This document shows, one piece after another, positions 35,271 to 43,541 of a DNA stretch of 64,000 nt. Positions within the stretch are counted from its first letter, which is position 1. Each line of letters opens with the position of its first letter. The translations under genes and the position numbers were made by a program. Source of the DNA: Ruegeria sp. ANG-S4 (GTDB taxonomy: Bacteria; Pseudomonadota; Alphaproteobacteria; Rhodobacterales; Rhodobacteraceae); the NCBI RefSeq assembly GCF_000814005.1, contig NZ_JWLK01000002.1:434001-498000 (forward strand), in the 5' to 3' direction. The notes below the pieces were generated by a model that saw only the letters and a program-made list of their open reading frames with translations, did not search any database and had not been told where the DNA came from.

Positions 35271-35287
35271 CTAGCAACGTTTGCTAG
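35271..35287. promoter_or_regulatory. Inverted repeat CTAGCAA-CGT-TTGCTAG
   Basis: A perfect inverted repeat with 7-base arms in the divergent region, 34 bases upstream of the nitrilase start and 67 bases upstream of the AraC start. It may be an operator or part of the nitrilase promoter. AraC proteins usually bind direct repeats, so another regulator could use it. Confidence 0.55.
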
Positions 35288-35353
35288 ATCGGACCTGTCC
35301 GTGCGGGCGGAAAGAGCTGATGGTTTGGGCGATAGGGGGTGCAAACGCAGATC

Positions 35354-36328
35354 ATGAGTCGCCAGGACTTCAATACGGATGCCCTGAAACGTCAGAACAG
35401 ATTTGCGTTCTGGCGCGAAGCCATATGCAGCACCTATGTCGAACTGGACTGCGAGTCGCCCCTGCGCGGAGAGAAGGGATTTCACAGCCATCTGACGGTC
35501 GAGCATCTGGGGGCGTCGACGCTGTCGCGCATTGGCGGCAGCCGTCAATCCGTGGCGCGACGCAGGCAGGACATTCGAAAGGCCTCTCGCAACTGGTATT
35601 TGCTGAGTCTTCAAACACGGAACGTGTCGCGATTTTCAATCGGGGACCATGAAGAGCTGCTGCATACCGGCGATCTCATGCTCTATTCAAGCTCCAGCAC
35701 CTATCGCATTGATGTACCCAATGAGTTTGAGCAAATCGTGCTGAAAATCCCAGCCGAAGACTTTGAACCGCGCGTGCTTTTACACGATCCGCAGAAACTA
35801 CACAAAATATCTGGAAACAGCCCTTTCGCGCGACTTCTGTCTGACAACATTAAAAGCATCACGGCAAATACCGCAGATCAAGATGATCGGATCGGATCTG
35901 CATTATCAGATGTTCTGCTTGATCTTATCTGGATCAACCTGAAGACGACACACGACCATCCGCTTGAGGGCGGAACCCACGCCCAAATCCTTGTTCAACG
36001 CATGCGGCAGTTCATTCAGGACAACATCGCAGATGCCGACCTATCGCGCGAGCGGATCGCCGCAGCGTCGGGCCTGTCGGTGCGACGGTTGAACGAAATC
36101 CTGTCCGGTGATGATACATCCATCACCTCGGTCCTGCTTGAGATGCGATTGCAGCACGCGCGTAAATTCCTAGTGCGTCCTGAGTATCAGGCCATGAGCA
36201 TCGGCGAGATCGCCTTTCGCTCGGGCTTTCACTCTCCCGAGCATTTTGCCCGCCGGTTCAAGCAGCGGTATCAGGTGAGCCCATCTGAGTTGCGGCGCGC
36301 GAATTCAGCGCTTAACCGACCCATCTAG
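35354..36328 (+). CDS. AraC family regulator of nitrile/aldoxime type
   Basis: About 324 residues from the ATG at 35354; a GTG five codons earlier is possible. The N-terminal domain (FAFWREAICSTYVELDCESP and NWYLLSLQTRN) is of the AraC-binding-2 type seen in NhhR and OxdR regulators of nitrile hydratase and aldoxime dehydratase. The C terminus has the double helix-turn-helix with ADLSRERIAAASGLSVRRL and SIGEIAFRSGFHSPEHFARR. It faces the nitrilase gene and most likely activates it in response to a nitrile, acid or aldoxime. Confidence 0.87.
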   Translation: MSRQDFNTDALKRQNRFAFWREAICSTYVELDCESPLRGEKGFHSHLTVEHLGASTLSRIGGSRQSVARRRQDIRKASRNWYLLSLQTRNVSRFSIGDHEELLHTGDLMLYSSSSTYRIDVPNEFEQIVLKIPAEDFEPRVLLHDPQKLHKISGNSPFARLLSDNIKSITANTADQDDRIGSALSDVLLDLIWINLKTTHDHPLEGGTHAQILVQRMRQFIQDNIADADLSRERIAAASGLSVRRLNEILSGDDTSITSVLLEMRLQHARKFLVRPEYQAMSIGEIAFRSGFHSPEHFARRFKQRYQVSPSELRRANSALNRPI

Positions 36329-36455
36329 CCTGCCTGATCTCTCAATCTAAGAACCCGTTTTCCCGCAGGTCTTTGCCCCGCGCCAAGCGTGATTCTCAGC
36401 GCGTGTTTCGCGTAAACCGCTTTGATTATTACGAAAATACGCATTTCTCAAACGT

Positions 36456-36469
36456 GTTGACATGACAAC
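36456..36469. promoter_or_regulatory. Near-palindrome GTTGACATGACAAC upstream of ferredoxin
   Basis: The 14-base element has the form GTTG-N-CATG-N-CAAC and is preceded by GT. The reverse complement of the whole element, preceded by the same GT, occurs at 36915-36928 before the P450 gene. The site lies 42 bases before the ferredoxin ATG and overlaps a TTGACA that could be a -35 box. Confidence 0.65.
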
Positions 36470-36511
36470 TCATGATGTGCTTGATTATGGTCCAACACAT
36501 TCTGGGAGGAA

Positions 36512-36832
36512 ATGGAAATGCCTGCGATTTCCGTTACATGGGTGCTTCCTGACGGAAACAGCCGCACTGCTGATGTCCAGGAAGGGCACAATCTGATGGA
36601 GGCCGCAGTCTCGAACGGGATTGCCGGGATTTCGGGCGATTGCGGCGGGGCGCTGGCCTGCGCCACCTGCCATGTCGCGGTTCTCGAAGGGTCGGAAAGT
36701 GCGAAAACCTGCGGTGAGATGGAAGATGACATGCTGGATATGGTTGACGGCGAGCGAAGCGAAACCAGTCGTCTGTCCTGCCAGTTGATTGCCAGCTCGG
36801 ACCTCGACGGAATCGTTCTTAGAATTCCCTGA
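36512..36832 (+). CDS. 2Fe-2S ferredoxin, putidaredoxin type
   Basis: The 106-residue product has the adrenodoxin/putidaredoxin cluster pattern: GDCGGALACATCHV supplies three cysteines (near 44, 50 and 53) and RLSCQLI the fourth. EDDMLDMVDGERSETSRLSC contains the acidic helix that docks to the reductase and P450. It starts at the ATG at 36512 or 36518, behind GGGAGGAAA. It would pass electrons to the P450 encoded 149 bp downstream. No ferredoxin reductase gene is in the window, so that partner must be encoded elsewhere. Confidence 0.92.
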   Translation: MEMPAISVTWVLPDGNSRTADVQEGHNLMEAAVSNGIAGISGDCGGALACATCHVAVLEGSESAKTCGEMEDDMLDMVDGERSETSRLSCQLIASSDLDGIVLRIP

Positions 36833-36914
36833 AACACGCACTCAATTGATGTGAAATCAAAGGATCACCTCGACAACACACCACGACCTTTTGTTGACTT
36901 GGTTCATTCGATGT

Positions 36915-36928
36915 GTTGTCATGTCAAC
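36915..36928. promoter_or_regulatory. Near-palindrome GTTGTCATGTCAAC upstream of P450
   Basis: The exact reverse complement of the element at 36456-36469, 53 bases before the P450 ATG. TTGACT at 36894-36899 may be a -35 box, which would place this element over the -10 region, a repressor-like position. Two such sites indicate separate but coordinated control of ferredoxin and P450. Confidence 0.65.
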
Positions 36929-36980
36929 TTACCTCCTACATGCTGATAAACGCCTTGCGGCCGAAGAGAAGCAGACCTTT

Positions 36981-38144
36981 ATGTCAAACGCACCGACTTA
37001 CGAAATCGATCTGAAAGCATTTTGGCGCGACCCGTATCCTGATCTGAAAGCGATGCGCGAAACGGCTCCGATCGCTTACGTTCCGCAGCTTGGCGCGACA
37101 CTCCTGACAAAACGTGATGACATCTTCGTCAACGAAAAGCTGATTGAATATTTTTCATCGGACCAACCCGAAGGGTTGATGACGGTCCTTATGGGCCAGA
37201 ATCTTATGCGCAAGGACGGTGCCGCCCACATGGCCGAGCGCAAGGTGATATTTCCCGCGGTTTCGCCTAAGGCGGTGAAAACCGTCTGGAACGCAAAGTT
37301 TGAAGAACTGACCAAAGAGGTTTTACAACGCGTAAAACCGTCCGGTCGTGCCGACATGGTTCGCGACATTGCAATGCCAATCTCGGGCGAGGCGCTGAAG
37401 GCGATCACCGGTTTGACCAACATGAAGTGGCAGGAAATGGATCGTGTCAGTCAGGGAATGATTGATGGATGCGCGAACTACGCAGGTGACCCGGATGTCG
37501 AAGCGCGCTGCCATGATTGCACCGCATCAATCGACCGCCACATTGATGAGATGGTTCCGATACTGAGCGAAACCCCGGATATGTCGCTGCTTTCCGTGCA
37601 GCTTCAGGCAGGTTTGTCGCCCGAACAGTACCGCGCCAATGTCAAACTGGCGATCTCAGGCGGTCAAAACGAACCGCGTGATGTGATTGCCGGGCTGATT
37701 TGGACGATGCTGACCCATCCCGATCAGTACGACCTGATCAAATCTGGTCAGTTCACCTGGCTGAACGCGTTCGAAGAATACTCCCGCTGGATGTCCCCAG
37801 TCGGGATGTCCCCGCGTCGCATGACTCAAACATACGCCGTCAACGATGTCACATTTGATCCGGATGACCGTGTTTTCCTGATGTTCGGCTCTGGCAATCG
37901 TGACGCTGATATATTCGAAAAACCTGACGAATTCGACATGAATCAGGATTGCAGCGCGTCTATCGCCTTTGGTGCCGGTCCGCACTTTTGTGCCGGTGCC
38001 TGGGCCGCGCGCAGCCTAATAGCTGATTTCGCTATGCCACTGATCTTTTCTGAACTCACCGGACTTCACATCGATGGTCCGGTCGAGTTCGGAGGTTGGG
38101 CGTTCCGCGGGCCTCTTGCTCTCCCCGTGGCCTGGGACGCCTGA
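36981..38144 (+). CDS. Cytochrome P450
   Basis: The 387-residue enzyme has the heme-binding loop FGAGPHFCAGAW with the thiolate Cys near residue 340, the ExxR helix (EEYSRW) and a C-terminal P450 fold. The I-helix reads ISGGQNEPRD: the acidic residue of the usual AGxxT motif is present but the threonine is replaced by Pro, which may change oxygen activation. I chose the ATG at 36981; a longer start at 36921 is possible. It is served by the ferredoxin gene just upstream. The substrate is unknown; proximity to a nitrilase suggests oxidation of an amine, nitrile or aldoxime (inference). Confidence 0.9.
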   Translation: MSNAPTYEIDLKAFWRDPYPDLKAMRETAPIAYVPQLGATLLTKRDDIFVNEKLIEYFSSDQPEGLMTVLMGQNLMRKDGAAHMAERKVIFPAVSPKAVKTVWNAKFEELTKEVLQRVKPSGRADMVRDIAMPISGEALKAITGLTNMKWQEMDRVSQGMIDGCANYAGDPDVEARCHDCTASIDRHIDEMVPILSETPDMSLLSVQLQAGLSPEQYRANVKLAISGGQNEPRDVIAGLIWTMLTHPDQYDLIKSGQFTWLNAFEEYSRWMSPVGMSPRRMTQTYAVNDVTFDPDDRVFLMFGSGNRDADIFEKPDEFDMNQDCSASIAFGAGPHFCAGAWAARSLIADFAMPLIFSELTGLHIDGPVEFGGWAFRGPLALPVAWDA

Positions 38145-38393
38145 CATGTGGTCATCGACATATTCGAAATGAGCTTAAAGCGCTCGGAACGAAACGGACG
38201 GCCTGAGGTTTCCTCCATTCACCAGGTCTGCCCACCCGTTTCAGTTCCGGGCGCGCATTTCTCAATACAAGCGCGATTCAATAAGGAATGCTTTTGCATT
38301 GAACGGCAAACTGGGCGGTTCCAAGTGCGGCTGCTGTGCTATCAGCGCGTTCGTTTGGACCCTGCCACATCCGCGTCTGCCGCCACTATCGCG

Positions 38394-38828
38394 TTACCCG
38401 GATCGTCTCTCTTCCTTCCAGATAAAGAACAGCGGCACCGCGAACATCATCAGAAAAAGCAGGTTGAAAAACGCATTAGCGGGCGCACCAGCCAGAACAG
38501 AACCTGTGGAATCCGTGACGTACCAGCAGGCCAGACTTATCGTCAAAAACCGCAACAGGGCCGAACGATCCCGGACCCCGAAGTAACTCACAACGCTGTA
38601 CAGAAGGCTGCCCCAGCCGACCATTACGCCCCCTGTCACAGCAGCGAGAAGCCGTGACGTGGCGCTGTCCACGGCTTGTACATCGTCGAGCGGCCAAAAC
38701 ACCAAATCAGCCAGTAAGTCAGCCGGGGCCGCCAGGCCTGGCGCCGCGCCAGACAGGATCAGCAAGCCGAAACCGACCGTTGCCAGCGCGGCAAGCTTCA
38801 GGAGTGTGACGGATTGATCGACGGTCAT
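38394..38828 (-). CDS. Small four-helix membrane protein of unknown function
   Basis: This 144-residue protein has about four hydrophobic segments (LAALATVGFGLLILSGAAPG; LLAAVTGGVMVGWGSLLYSV; a weaker one; FFNLLFLMMFAVPLFFIW) and a short basic tail. I recognise no family. It is the last of a run of leftward small membrane-protein genes. The plus-strand frames across it are lower quality, so this strand is preferred. Confidence 0.6.
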   Translation of the reverse strand: MTVDQSVTLLKLAALATVGFGLLILSGAAPGLAAPADLLADLVFWPLDDVQAVDSATSRLLAAVTGGVMVGWGSLLYSVVSYFGVRDRSALLRFLTISLACWYVTDSTGSVLAGAPANAFFNLLFLMMFAVPLFFIWKEERRSG

Positions 38829-38902
38829 TTCAAAGATTCCGAAAATTGAGACGAAAGGAAGAATGAGATGATTCAGGGCTTAAGTTGCGTCTGGCCTGCT
38901 CA

Positions 38903-39688
38903 TTACAGATGCCCATGACATTTCATTTGATGGTCGTTGAGCGGATTCTTGTTGGCGAGCTTGGAAAATCCAACTCGTCCAAGCATGGTCGCTCGGGTCA
39001 GCGGGTTGTGCGGCGTCTCGATATGGTCCTGAATGTCGGCAACAAATCCATCGCGCGGGAAACGTTTTATGACCGAGTCGATCGTCCGCGGCGAAAGCCT
39101 GCGATAATGAGCACCCACAACATCTAGATGCGCGCCATGTGCCAACATCTGCGCCTCGGCAAAGTGATCCTTTGCACGAACATCCAGGTTGAGGTGCAGG
39201 CTTATCGTTTCAAAAACCCTTTCGCATTTTTCTTCGCTCCACCCCTCGCCCCTGACGAACTCCCGAGCCTGTTTGGCGCCGGTCACGGCAAAGCAGGCGC
39301 ACATGGCCTTTTGAATATGCGGTTCGACCAATCCCAGATCATGCAAGACGCTCGACACGTAGAAGAGTTCCGGATCGAACTTTAGACCGGCGTGTTTGCC
39401 GAGCAGATATCCCCACACATATGTCCGAACGCAATGAGAATGCAGCGGGGCGCTGGACACGTCGCGCACAAGTTCGTCTGCTTTACGGGCAATGGCGGAG
39501 TCCGGGATGACGATTTCGTCTACGTCAAACTGCAGGGGCTTTTTCCCGATTATTCCTTTGGCGGCCAACCAGGCACCCGCCTCTTTCAGTTGAAGCGTCA
39601 CCAGCTGTTTGTGCAGACCCAGATACTGTCCCCACGTCAGAATACCATCCGACTTATACGCCCATGACGCTGTCCCGACCGTGCTCAT
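38903..39688 (-). CDS. HD-domain hydrolase, cyanamide hydratase-like
   Basis: The 261-residue protein has an HD metal-binding domain: LHSHCVRTYVWG, then FYVSSVLHDLGL with the HD pair, and a later His in SLHLNLD. The order and spacing resemble the cyanamide hydratase (Ddi2/3) branch of HD proteins, which hydrate the cyano group of cyanamide to urea, more than phosphodiesterases. The family call is tentative because other HD hydrolases look similar. It lies 2 kb from the nitrilase and P450 genes on the minus strand. Confidence 0.7.
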   Translation of the reverse strand: MSTVGTASWAYKSDGILTWGQYLGLHKQLVTLQLKEAGAWLAAKGIIGKKPLQFDVDEIVIPDSAIARKADELVRDVSSAPLHSHCVRTYVWGYLLGKHAGLKFDPELFYVSSVLHDLGLVEPHIQKAMCACFAVTGAKQAREFVRGEGWSEEKCERVFETISLHLNLDVRAKDHFAEAQMLAHGAHLDVVGAHYRRLSPRTIDSVIKRFPRDGFVADIQDHIETPHNPLTRATMLGRVGFSKLANKNPLNDHQMKCHGHL

Positions 39689-39838
39689 GCCACCTGCTCC
39701 ACCTGTTGCTTACTTTGCGCAACTGGCTTTGCATTTTGGCCCCGCCACAACAATTGCAGCGCCCGAATTTGACAGAGAAAACTGACGATATGGCTGTTTT
39801 TGCGTTTTTTAACATTCTTAGCCAAAACGACCGCTTAT

Positions 39839-40339
39839 CTAGGACACCGAGAAATTATCAAAGTCTCGACCCGCGCTGTCGCCATCTCGGTAAATCCAAA
39901 CCATTCTGTCGAAGGTCCAAGTCTTGAACGTGACAGCCAGAATGAGGCTGAACACCGTGGTCGGCACGCTGAGTTCCCATAGACCCCAAGCCAGCAACAA
40001 GGTGAACACGCCGGTTAAAGCAGAAAGGACGTAGACGAAAACGGCGTGTTCTTTGGCGACCGTGGCGTTTGTCCGATTCAAAAAGATCCGCTCGCCCCAA
40101 ACCCCCTGCGAAGCCCACCCCTCGATTTTAGAGACCGGTGGAAAGGCCCGTGGGTTGAACCAGTTCCAAAACAAAGCCAGTGCAACCACAAGCCAGGCCC
40201 AGGGGCCGATCCAATCCCGCGACCAAATCGCCAAACTCAGCAATGGCAGCACGGTGAAACGGGAATAGACACTGAACGGGTTTGCGTGGCGACGCCAAAC
40301 CGCATCCGTCATCATCATGGAACGTTCAAATAGCCTCAT
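39839..40339 (-). CDS. DUF6653-like membrane protein
   Basis: This 166-residue protein starts at the ATG at 40339; a GTG three codons earlier is possible. It has an N-terminal HANPFSVYSRFTVLPLLSLA segment, a WNWFNPRAFPP motif and about four membrane helices, as in DUF6653 proteins. Function unknown. It is part of a leftward group with the gene ending at 40376, 36 bp upstream, and the epimerase. Confidence 0.7.
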   Translation of the reverse strand: MRLFERSMMMTDAVWRRHANPFSVYSRFTVLPLLSLAIWSRDWIGPWAWLVVALALFWNWFNPRAFPPVSKIEGWASQGVWGERIFLNRTNATVAKEHAVFVYVLSALTGVFTLLLAWGLWELSVPTTVFSLILAVTFKTWTFDRMVWIYRDGDSAGRDFDNFSVS

Positions 40340-40375
40340 AGATACCACCCAAGAAAACGCGAACCCTGCCCGAAC

Positions 40376-40804
40376 TTAGCGCGGGTCTGTTGCCATGCGC
40401 CGCTCGCCTTTTATGGGGATTTGACCGAAAAAGAAAAAACAGGTTTCCGCGACAATAAAGGACCCATGCATGTAGATCGCGGCGGTCGGGATTCCGTTGT
40501 CGACCATCCAATTCCAGAACATCAGGGTCAGCACAAACGCCGGCAAATGGGCCAGCACACCGCACAAATGCCATAAGCGCAAGCTCCGGGTGCGCATCGT
40601 AGCGCCCCACATCGACAACCCGATGACCGCAATCAGGATATACGCCTGCATAAGCCCCACATAGCCAGCAACATCTTGCCCCAGCACAGCCAACGGCCCC
40701 GCCGCTTTGAGATGCCCGATGGTTGCGGCAATCGACATTGCACACCCGAGAATGATGACAAAGGTTCCGTGGAACCTCAGGAAAACAACGCTTTTGCTGA
40801 ACAC
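40376..40804 (-). CDS. Small membrane protein of unknown function
   Basis: The 142-residue protein starts at a GTG at 40804 preceded by AGGAGCG. It has four predicted membrane helices (TFVIILGCAMSIAATIGHL; GLMQAYILIAVIGLSMWG; LAHLPAFVLTLMFWNW; AAIYMHGSFIVAETCFFFFG). It lies 46 bp downstream of the epimerase gene on the same strand and is probably co-transcribed. No family recognised. Confidence 0.65.
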   Translation of the reverse strand: MFSKSVVFLRFHGTFVIILGCAMSIAATIGHLKAAGPLAVLGQDVAGYVGLMQAYILIAVIGLSMWGATMRTRSLRLWHLCGVLAHLPAFVLTLMFWNWMVDNGIPTAAIYMHGSFIVAETCFFFFGQIPIKGERRMATDPR

Positions 40805-40850
40805 TATCTGCGCTCCTTGAAATGAATGGATGCGGTTCTGACTGCGTCAG

Positions 40851-41786
40851 CTACGCCTCGAAAGTGCGCTGAAGGATCTTCCATCCTTCCCGTTGCGAAG
40901 GAACCTGAGGGGCCCAGCCTGTTAGACTCTTGAACCGCGACGCGTCCACGCGTTGGCTTCGACCCATCATTTCCCGCAGCTCCGGCGTCAATAAGAACCG
41001 AAGCATAAAGCGCGGAAGCGACCGGATCTTTGCGCGCCCAACAGCCTCGGCCAACGCCGTTATGGACAGTGCGATGGTAAGTGGTTCGTCTTCTACAACG
41101 TCGTAAACACCACCATCGTTCAGCTTCAACGCCGCGATAACTGCGTTTGCTGCATCGTCGATCCAAATCATTGACTTGTATGCCTGCCGTTGTGCCAGAG
41201 GCAGGGCCAATCCCTTGCGCGCGAACTTGATGACATCCGCACTGTCGCGGGACGACGGACCGTAAAAGATACCGAACCGCAACGAAACGCCAACCCGGGA
41301 TGCATCGCTTTGATCGAAATCCGCAACAGAACGCTCCGCATCCAAAGTCGAGTGTAATATTCCGACTGGCGTAGATTTGGCTGACCCGGCATCCACCCGA
41401 TTTGACCCATGGTCCGAATACATGAAACAGACACTTGGATAGACAAAGGTATTGACTGAGGCGGTCTCCGTGGCGGCCTCGACAAGGGCCGCGGTGGCAT
41501 CTGTTCTCAGCCTGTCATTCTGGCGCCATGCATCCGCTTTTTTTATGTCGGGCGTTTTGGGGATACTTGTCGCCAAATGAAGCACCGCCTGGCATCCGTC
41601 CAAATGCGGCTTCACCTGTTCGCTATGAAACAGATCGCATGTCACTGGGTCGGCACCCATGGGCTGCAACGCTGCTACAGCGTTCTCGGACCGCGCATGC
41701 GCCAACACGGTGTGCCCCTCATCGATCAGCGACTTTACGACAGGACGACCAAGAACGCCCGTCGCGCCGGTTACAAAGACTTTCAT
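40851..41786 (-). CDS. NAD(P)-dependent epimerase/dehydratase (extended SDR)
   Basis: This 311-residue protein starts at the ATG at 41786 behind AGCAGGAA. It has the Rossmann motif VTGATGVLGRPVV and the segment AVLHLATSIP of extended short-chain dehydrogenases. The usual YxxxK active site is not clear: the expected region reads YSDHGSNRVDAGSAKSTP, so activity as an epimerase is uncertain and it may be an NAD(P)-binding NmrA-like or ketoreductase-like protein. Its start overlaps the stop of the Rrf2-type regulator gene by four bases. Confidence 0.8.
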   Translation of the reverse strand: MKVFVTGATGVLGRPVVKSLIDEGHTVLAHARSENAVAALQPMGADPVTCDLFHSEQVKPHLDGCQAVLHLATSIPKTPDIKKADAWRQNDRLRTDATAALVEAATETASVNTFVYPSVCFMYSDHGSNRVDAGSAKSTPVGILHSTLDAERSVADFDQSDASRVGVSLRFGIFYGPSSRDSADVIKFARKGLALPLAQRQAYKSMIWIDDAANAVIAALKLNDGGVYDVVEDEPLTIALSITALAEAVGRAKIRSLPRFMLRFLLTPELREMMGRSQRVDASRFKSLTGWAPQVPSQREGWKILQRTFEA

Positions 41787-42286
41787 TTCCTGCTTTCCCT
41801 CATGTTTTCGCCTATCCAAGCCGCACCAAGGGCAACGATCCGACGGTCGGCCGAGGCGATAAAACTCTGAAGTTGATCACTGATCAGTTCTTTAGAGAGC
41901 GCCGTCCTCCAAGCTGCTTCCGCACGATGCATGGCGCTGCTGATCCCGCAGGGTTTTACGTAGGCCTTTGGATCCTCTATCGCGCATGGCCCGTTTCGAC
42001 GGATGTTTGTGCATCGAAACAAAGGCGATTTACCCTCGATGGCCTCAACAATATCCAGCATCGAGATTTCTTCCGGCGGGCGTGCCATGCTGAATCCGCC
42101 GTATGGACCCGTGCTGGATTCAAGGATCTTGGCCCGAACCAAGGCATTCAGGTGTTTTGCAAGATAGCTTTCAGACAGGTCGTGAAAGGCCGCCAACGCT
42201 TTGCCGGACAATCGCCCGCCAGAAGGCAGGGCCGCCAGCAACAACGTCGTGTGGGCCGCCCATTCTATTCCGTCGCTCAGTTTCAA
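41783..42286 (-). CDS. Rrf2 family transcriptional regulator
   Basis: This 167-residue protein has the Rrf2 helix-turn-helix (LSGKALAAFHDLSESYLAKH followed by the wing STGPYGGFSMARPPEEISML). Three cysteines follow (LFRCTNIRR, NGPCAIED, VKPCGISS) in the region where IscR, NsrR and RirA bind an iron-sulfur cluster, but the spacing C-x8-C-x11-C differs from the IscR form. It heads the leftward epimerase operon with a four-base overlap and faces a GlxA gene, so it could regulate both sides in response to redox, iron or NO. Confidence 0.88.
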   Translation of the reverse strand: MKLSDGIEWAAHTTLLLAALPSGGRLSGKALAAFHDLSESYLAKHLNALVRAKILESSTGPYGGFSMARPPEEISMLDIVEAIEGKSPLFRCTNIRRNGPCAIEDPKAYVKPCGISSAMHRAEAAWRTALSKELISDQLQSFIASADRRIVALGAAWIGENMRESRK

Positions 42287-42516
42287 AGGATCGCTCCCTC
42301 CATTGGGCTCCTATTGCTGATACTAAATATCCATGATAGGTAATATCTTCAATAGAGGAAAACCCGACTGTTGTGTGGTTTGCTCTTAATGTATTGGTTT
42401 CATGGAATTATCCGTCCACTCACCTGGATAATTCTCATAACCTCGTTCACAAAAAAGGAAAAATCGATGAACTGTGTTCGCTGTTTGTGCGGTTTTTTTG
42501 TTTATCGAGTGAAACT
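42287..42516. promoter_or_regulatory. Divergent promoter region, Rrf2 / GlxA
   Basis: A 230-bp intergenic region with an AT-rich patch at 42320-42350 containing ATATCCATGATAGGTAATAT, an imperfect inverted repeat of a type plausible for an Rrf2 site. The frame open over the right part is a spurious extension of the GlxA gene. Confidence 0.4.
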
Positions 42517-43476
42517 ATGAAACGAGTTGCTTTTGTCTGCCTCGAGCCCTTTAAGCTGCTCGACCTTGTTGGACCGCTACAAGTGTTTTCCGACGCCAAC
42601 GCGTATCTTCCGGAAGACGAAAAATATGAAACCATTGTCCTGTCTTCCGAGGCTGGCGCAAAGCTTACCGACACGGTTTTGTCGCCGGATACGCAAGCGC
42701 TCAGCGAAGCGCCGGACATTCCCTTCGACACGACTTTGGTAATTGGAAACGAGAATTCCGGTCGCAGTATCGAAGACAGGAAAACCGTTACGTCCGCTGC
42801 CCAGAACTCAAAGAGGGTTGGCTCTGTCTGCATTGGGGCCTTCGCGCTTGCTCGGGTGAACATGTTGAACGGGCTAAGGGCGGTCACACATTGGAAATAC
42901 TGTGATCTGTTGGCCCAGTCCTTTCCTGAAATTAGGGTTGAGAAGGACCCCATCTATATCCGGGAAGGTGCCATCTGGACGTCTGGTGGCGTCACGTCAG
43001 CGATAGATATGGCGCTGGCCATGGTCGCCGAGGATCATGGACGCAAAGTCGCCCTGGATGTCGCGCGTGAAATGGTCGTCTACATGATGCGGCCCGGTGG
43101 GCAGAGCCAATTCTCGACATCGCTCAAGAACCAGCTGTCTGAGGCGGATGGACAATTCCGCGAGTTGGCGTCCTGGATTCGCGAAAACGTCACCTTGGAT
43201 CTGACGGTCGACACATTGGCGAAGCACTGCAGGATGAGTTCGCGCACCTTCACAAGAAGGTTTCACGCCTCATTCCGATGCACGCCGGCCAAATTCGTCG
43301 AGATGTGCAGGCTGGAAGCGGCCAAGGACCTTCTTGAAGAAACAGAAATGCCGATCAAGACCATTGCGGCAAAAAGTGGGTTCTTGGAAGCGGAACGTCT
43401 GAGGCGAAGCTTTTACCGGAACTTGGGCATATCTCCGGTCGATTACCGCAAGCGTTTTTCCGTGATGGAGCATTAG
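42517..43476 (+). CDS. GlxA family transcriptional regulator
   Basis: The 319-residue product starts at the ATG at 42517 (MKRVAFVCLEPFKLLDLVGP). It has a DJ-1/PfpI-like domain (elbow GSVCIGAFALARVNML, then GGVTSAIDMALAMVAED) and a C-terminal AraC-type HTH (TVDTLAKHCRMSSRTF; PIKTIAAKSGFLEAERLRRS). It is a close paralogue of the GlxA protein encoded at 51535-52494: the two share long runs over their whole length. Its target is probably in the adjacent leftward Rrf2/epimerase group or elsewhere. Confidence 0.9.
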   Translation: MKRVAFVCLEPFKLLDLVGPLQVFSDANAYLPEDEKYETIVLSSEAGAKLTDTVLSPDTQALSEAPDIPFDTTLVIGNENSGRSIEDRKTVTSAAQNSKRVGSVCIGAFALARVNMLNGLRAVTHWKYCDLLAQSFPEIRVEKDPIYIREGAIWTSGGVTSAIDMALAMVAEDHGRKVALDVAREMVVYMMRPGGQSQFSTSLKNQLSEADGQFRELASWIRENVTLDLTVDTLAKHCRMSSRTFTRRFHASFRCTPAKFVEMCRLEAAKDLLEETEMPIKTIAAKSGFLEAERLRRSFYRNLGISPVDYRKRFSVMEH

Positions 43477-43480
43477 CAAA

Positions 43481-43524
43481 TTAGAAGCTGCGTCACCGTC
43501 CCTAAGACAGACGTCAGCTTCTAA
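43481..43524. terminator. Long hairpin between converging GlxA and MarR genes
   Basis: Perfect 10-base arms TTAGAAGCTG and CAGCTTCTAA, continued after a one-base bulge by CGTC/GACG, around a 15-base loop. It starts five bases after the GlxA stop codon and ends 17 bases from the end of the leftward MarR-type gene, which fits a bidirectional terminator. Confidence 0.65.
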
Positions 43525-43541
43525 CAATCCTCTAAGTCAAA

